A DNA stretch of 21,408 bases from Lingula anatina (taxonomy: Eukaryota; Brachiopoda; Lingulata; Lingulida; Lingulidae). This document shows, one piece after another, positions 18,378 to 21,408 of this stretch. The notes beneath the pieces were generated by a model. That model saw only the letters and a program-made list of their open reading frames with translations, searched no databases and was not told where the DNA came from. The stretch lies in contig NW_019775675.1 of the NCBI RefSeq assembly GCF_001039355.2, positions 1-21,408 of the forward strand. The letters run 5' to 3'. How positions within the stretch are numbered: the stretch's first letter is position 1; the number at the start of each line of letters is the position of its first letter. The translations under genes and the position numbers were made by a program.

Positions 18378-21316
18378 TCTCACTGCTGATCGATGCAATT
18401 GCAAAAGAGAAGTGATCCCAAAGTTTAAGGTTTCATATCTATTCAGTGGGAAAAACGACCAAACTTTCAGATACATAATTTAATAATCACAGAAATTATA
18501 TTTCTGTATAGCATGTCTTTTTACTGCATAGAACAGAGGTATAGAGTAGCCTGCTTTTTAATTTTATTGCTACCACTCTATAGAAATGTTTAAAGATGCA
18601 TACAAAGTCAATTTTTTGTCACAAAAACCAACCAAATGCCAGCATATAGTTACAAGTAGTATAACTAAGAGAATTACCAAAAGGCATTGTTTAATTTTAC
18701 CCCAAAGTGATGTTTGAACAGATTTTTCTGCTGGTATTCTAAGCTGTATGTCAATGGGGCAGGAAAGTAGGTCACGGAAGTAGGTTAAATTTACAACCAT
18801 AAATTTAAAGAAAGGAGCAGTCTAAAGGTCTTTTATGGCCGATCGAGTGATCTATTCAGTTTATCCCTTGGCATGTCGAAATTATTTGAGTCATATAAGA
18901 ATCTAGTAGAAGTGGTTTACATGTGTTACTGGGAATCCACACTCCACCGATGCTCGGTTCGTATGTACCTTTAAATTTTAAGAAATTATGACATAAAAGT
19001 ACAGTATCTATAAATTCTCCCATTGGAAAGATCTAGTTATTATCGATAAGATGCACCAGATATAACAGTCTGCATTCACAGTTCATGAAGTTTACATTAT
19101 GAACACAAGACAAATAAGAATACCAAACTGAGGCAGATGGAGATAAAAAAAAACTTTTTGCCTTTTTTGGGGGGGGGGGGCTGAAGAGACATTTGATTGT
19201 TATATATTTTATGTTGTCGTTTTTAAATTGATTTTGTGGTACAAGCAACATGTATTACGTATAAAAAGTATTTAACCATAATTATTATCAGCATTTGTTT
19301 CTTGGCATACAAATTGAACTAGACAGACTGCAACCTTTCTAATTAATTAATTAGTTTATTATTATTATTATTATTTTTTCCAAAACAATTCTACAAGTAA
19401 AGGTGAATTTGTAAAGATATATATTGTACAAAATACTTCACTGAGTCATTAAACTGTTTGGATGTGCATTTAGAAATAAAATACTTAAAGTTGTAATTTT
19501 TAATCATTATCAATCATAAATAATGATATATAAATGAACATTCATTTAAGAATGGCAGTAAAAATTATAGATTTGATATCAAAAAGTATGCACAAAAGAA
19601 ATATGACGCACCAGAATATGTTTAATCAAAGTGTGTGTGTGAGTGCGTGCACATGTGTGTGTTGGAGAAGGGGGAGCTGAATTAAGACTGTACGTAGTAC
19701 TTAAATTACTAGCAAACTACTATAAGCAGCAACTTATTCACATATTATCTTAAAATTGTGAATCTCTACTGCAAGGTGCTTGCAAACTATCATCACAGAA
19801 GTGCTTTATTTTTACTCAGAGATAATGTTATATCCAAAAGCCCAGCAGAGCCTTGATGTTTCTTTTTCCCCACTCAACTGGGTTTGTTGCTGATAACTCT
19901 CTGATAACTCTTTTATTTTCCAAAAATATTGATCCTCATTTTATTCATGCTTTTTTTTTTGGAAAGCAAGATACTCTTTTCTACTTCACTGTACACTAAA
20001 CTATCTTTGTTCCATTGGGAATTTTATTTTAGATTTTAGATAATATCATCATATTTGAGACACTGAACTGCTGTCTGACACCTCACATTTAACTTCTCAT
20101 TGTGCACAGTTATAGTTTTTATTTACTGTTATATCATTATATTATATCATCATATATTTTTGAAGACATTTTAGTATTGTTAAAGGTGTAAGTATCTATT
20201 TGCATTTACAAAGTTTATGTGAACGTTATAAACACTATCATTATTGGCTCAGATACTGGAATATGGTGTCTATAGTTTGACCTTGTTACTGTAAAAGTTA
20301 AAAAAAAAAACTAAAAGTTGCTTTGATGTTTAGTGTAAATACTGAAGTTATGTTACATCAAATAACTTATAGAGGACCATATATTGTTATTTATTCATAG
20401 ACCACATGTAAAGCACAATGGTATTTTATGATTTATATAATATCTCTAGTTAATTTATTGAAATTAAGCTTGTTGTATGCCTTAGATGATAGCAATACTC
20501 CTGTTAGGAAATAAACATGTTCAAAGATAATCACAATTTCATTACATAAAGGTTCTATCACAAGCAGTATTTTGTTTCTGTGTTGTGTTTGGAAATGTTT
20601 AACAACAATAATATCAAGAAATAACCTTTATTTGAATACTGATTACCAAATGTTCCCTTCTTGATAAGACTAAAATTGCATTGAGATCAAATAAAATCTG
20701 ATTAGTTAAGCACATACAAATGAAATAAAAAAACTGACTTAAATCTACAACAAAATCTGTAAAATAAATAAATCATAAGAGAGGATTGTTCCATTTAAAA
20801 TTTCTAAAAATCTCATAACTTCAGTCTTGGCTTGTCACTAACTCTGCAAAAATAAATACCAATATAGGACAATACAACATTCCTTCATTTTTCCTTTACA
20901 AATGTATCATAATCTAACTGTTACTTGATGAGGTATTCCACTGTCAAACTCTTAACAAAATTGAACAGTTTTGTAGTTTGAACTTATGAAAATAAATGAA
21001 CTTAAAAGTATTAGGAAAAAAAAATGTTAACTTTCAATCTGCACTAAGATCTTGACCCATATACTTTGAAGATGGGCACACATTTCTTCCTTTACTTCTG
21101 GTATTTATTTCCAAGATTACTCAATCACACTGTCTACTTGACTGCAGTAAAAAAAAAAAAAAAAAAAAAAAAAGCTCTCTCTTTCAATATTACACTTAAA
21201 ACAAGATATATTTCTACCTTCAGAGCATTTTTCATAATATTTTTAAAATCATTAGATTGTCTGTTTGGTCACAGAAACAGTCTCTATAAACAACCAAACA
21301 AAAAATAACAAATAAA
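18378..21316. other. UNC93-like 3' UTR and intergenic AT-rich sequence
   Basis: No coding exon is seen. Plus-strand AATAAA signals occur at 19475-19480 and 20510-20515; the first would give a 3' UTR of about 1.1 kb. The stretch also holds repeat copy 3, a G-run near 19170-19179, a TTA run near 19357-19375, a TG-rich patch near 19630-19662 and an A-run near 21149-21173. On the minus strand a polyadenylation signal (plus TTTATT) lies near 21105, suitable for the gene ending at 21317. Confidence 0.55.
18588..18975 (+). repeat. Dispersed 388-bp repeat, copy 3, after the UNC93-like stop codon
   Basis: Same orientation as copy 2 and the same approximate end points. It starts about 210 bp after the stop codon, so it is probably part of the 3' UTR. 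It shows the family's usual left-arm sequence, not the hairpin. Confidence 0.85.
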
Positions 21317-21408
21317 CTAGAGGATCAGAGAGGCGATACCGCCTCCGAATATTGTACCACCAGCTGGAGCAAGCGCATTCATATAGACCCCCACATATAC
21401 AAAATAAG
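21317..21408 (-). CDS. Probable C-terminal end of an unrecognised membrane protein gene, cut by the window edge
   Basis: Reading the minus strand from the window edge, 30 codons are open to a TAG at 21319-21317. The segment is hydrophobic and glycine-rich, with VGVYMNALAPAGGTIFGGG, and ends ASLIL at the stop. The local G+C content and CpG rise sharply compared with the AT-rich 3 kb to its left, and an AATAAA on the minus strand follows near 21105, as expected after a last exon. I do not recognise the family. The GGxxxGGG pattern suggests a packed membrane helix at the C-terminus. The stretch is short, so chance is possible. Confidence 0.4.
   Translation of the reverse strand, partial: YFVYVGVYMNALAPAGGTIFGGGIASLIL

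Noticed and set aside
1-21408. CRISPR arrays, prokaryotic operons or other snRNA genes in the U2 spacers
   Set aside because: The organism is clearly eukaryotic. I looked for U1, U4, U5, U6 and 5S signatures in the spacers and saw none.

Overview
The window looks like nuclear DNA from a metazoan, probably a marine invertebrate. It is AT-rich, with spliceosomal introns, simple-sequence tracts, short dispersed repeats, a tandem U2 snRNA cluster and a multi-exon UNC93-type membrane protein gene. The palindrome TAGGCCTA recurs, a motif I associate with echinoderm and hemichordate genomes. That makes a deuterostome such as an echinoderm my best guess, at low confidence.

Layout. 1-2022: AT-rich, no gene seen. 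2023-2368 (minus): a candidate two-exon gene for a 50-residue single-pass membrane protein, with a CpG-containing promoter-like stretch to its right (2369-2560). 2709-3096: first copy of a 388-bp dispersed repeat. 3601-7790: a tandem array with four full-length U2 snRNA genes (starts 4297, 5726, 6579, 7570) and a degenerate U2 fragment at its left edge. Its spacers come in long and short forms, and one carries a fragment of a non-LTR retrotransposon endonuclease next to a single N. 7790-14153: mostly non-coding. It holds small repeats with inverted ends, a (TG)n(GA)n tract, an 84-97-bp tandem repeat, a (TA)31 tract, and a possible non-coding first exon ending at a strong splice donor at 9356/9357. 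14166-18377 (plus): a four-exon UNC93A-like gene of 865 codons with an unusual hydrophilic N-terminal extension of about 365 residues. Two more copies of the 388-bp repeat lie in its last intron and just after its stop codon. 21317-21408 (minus): probable C-terminal end of a further gene that continues past the window.

The genes do not form a functional unit. The U2 array supplies the spliceosomal RNA that recognises intron branch points. The UNC93-like protein is a polytopic membrane protein of the major facilitator fold. The two small minus-strand coding calls have no recognised family. The most informative points are the micropeptide gene, the repeated motif in the UNC93-like N-terminus, the uneven state of the U2 copies, the retroelement/N junction, and a perfect 27-bp hairpin in one repeat copy that suggests a template-switch event.
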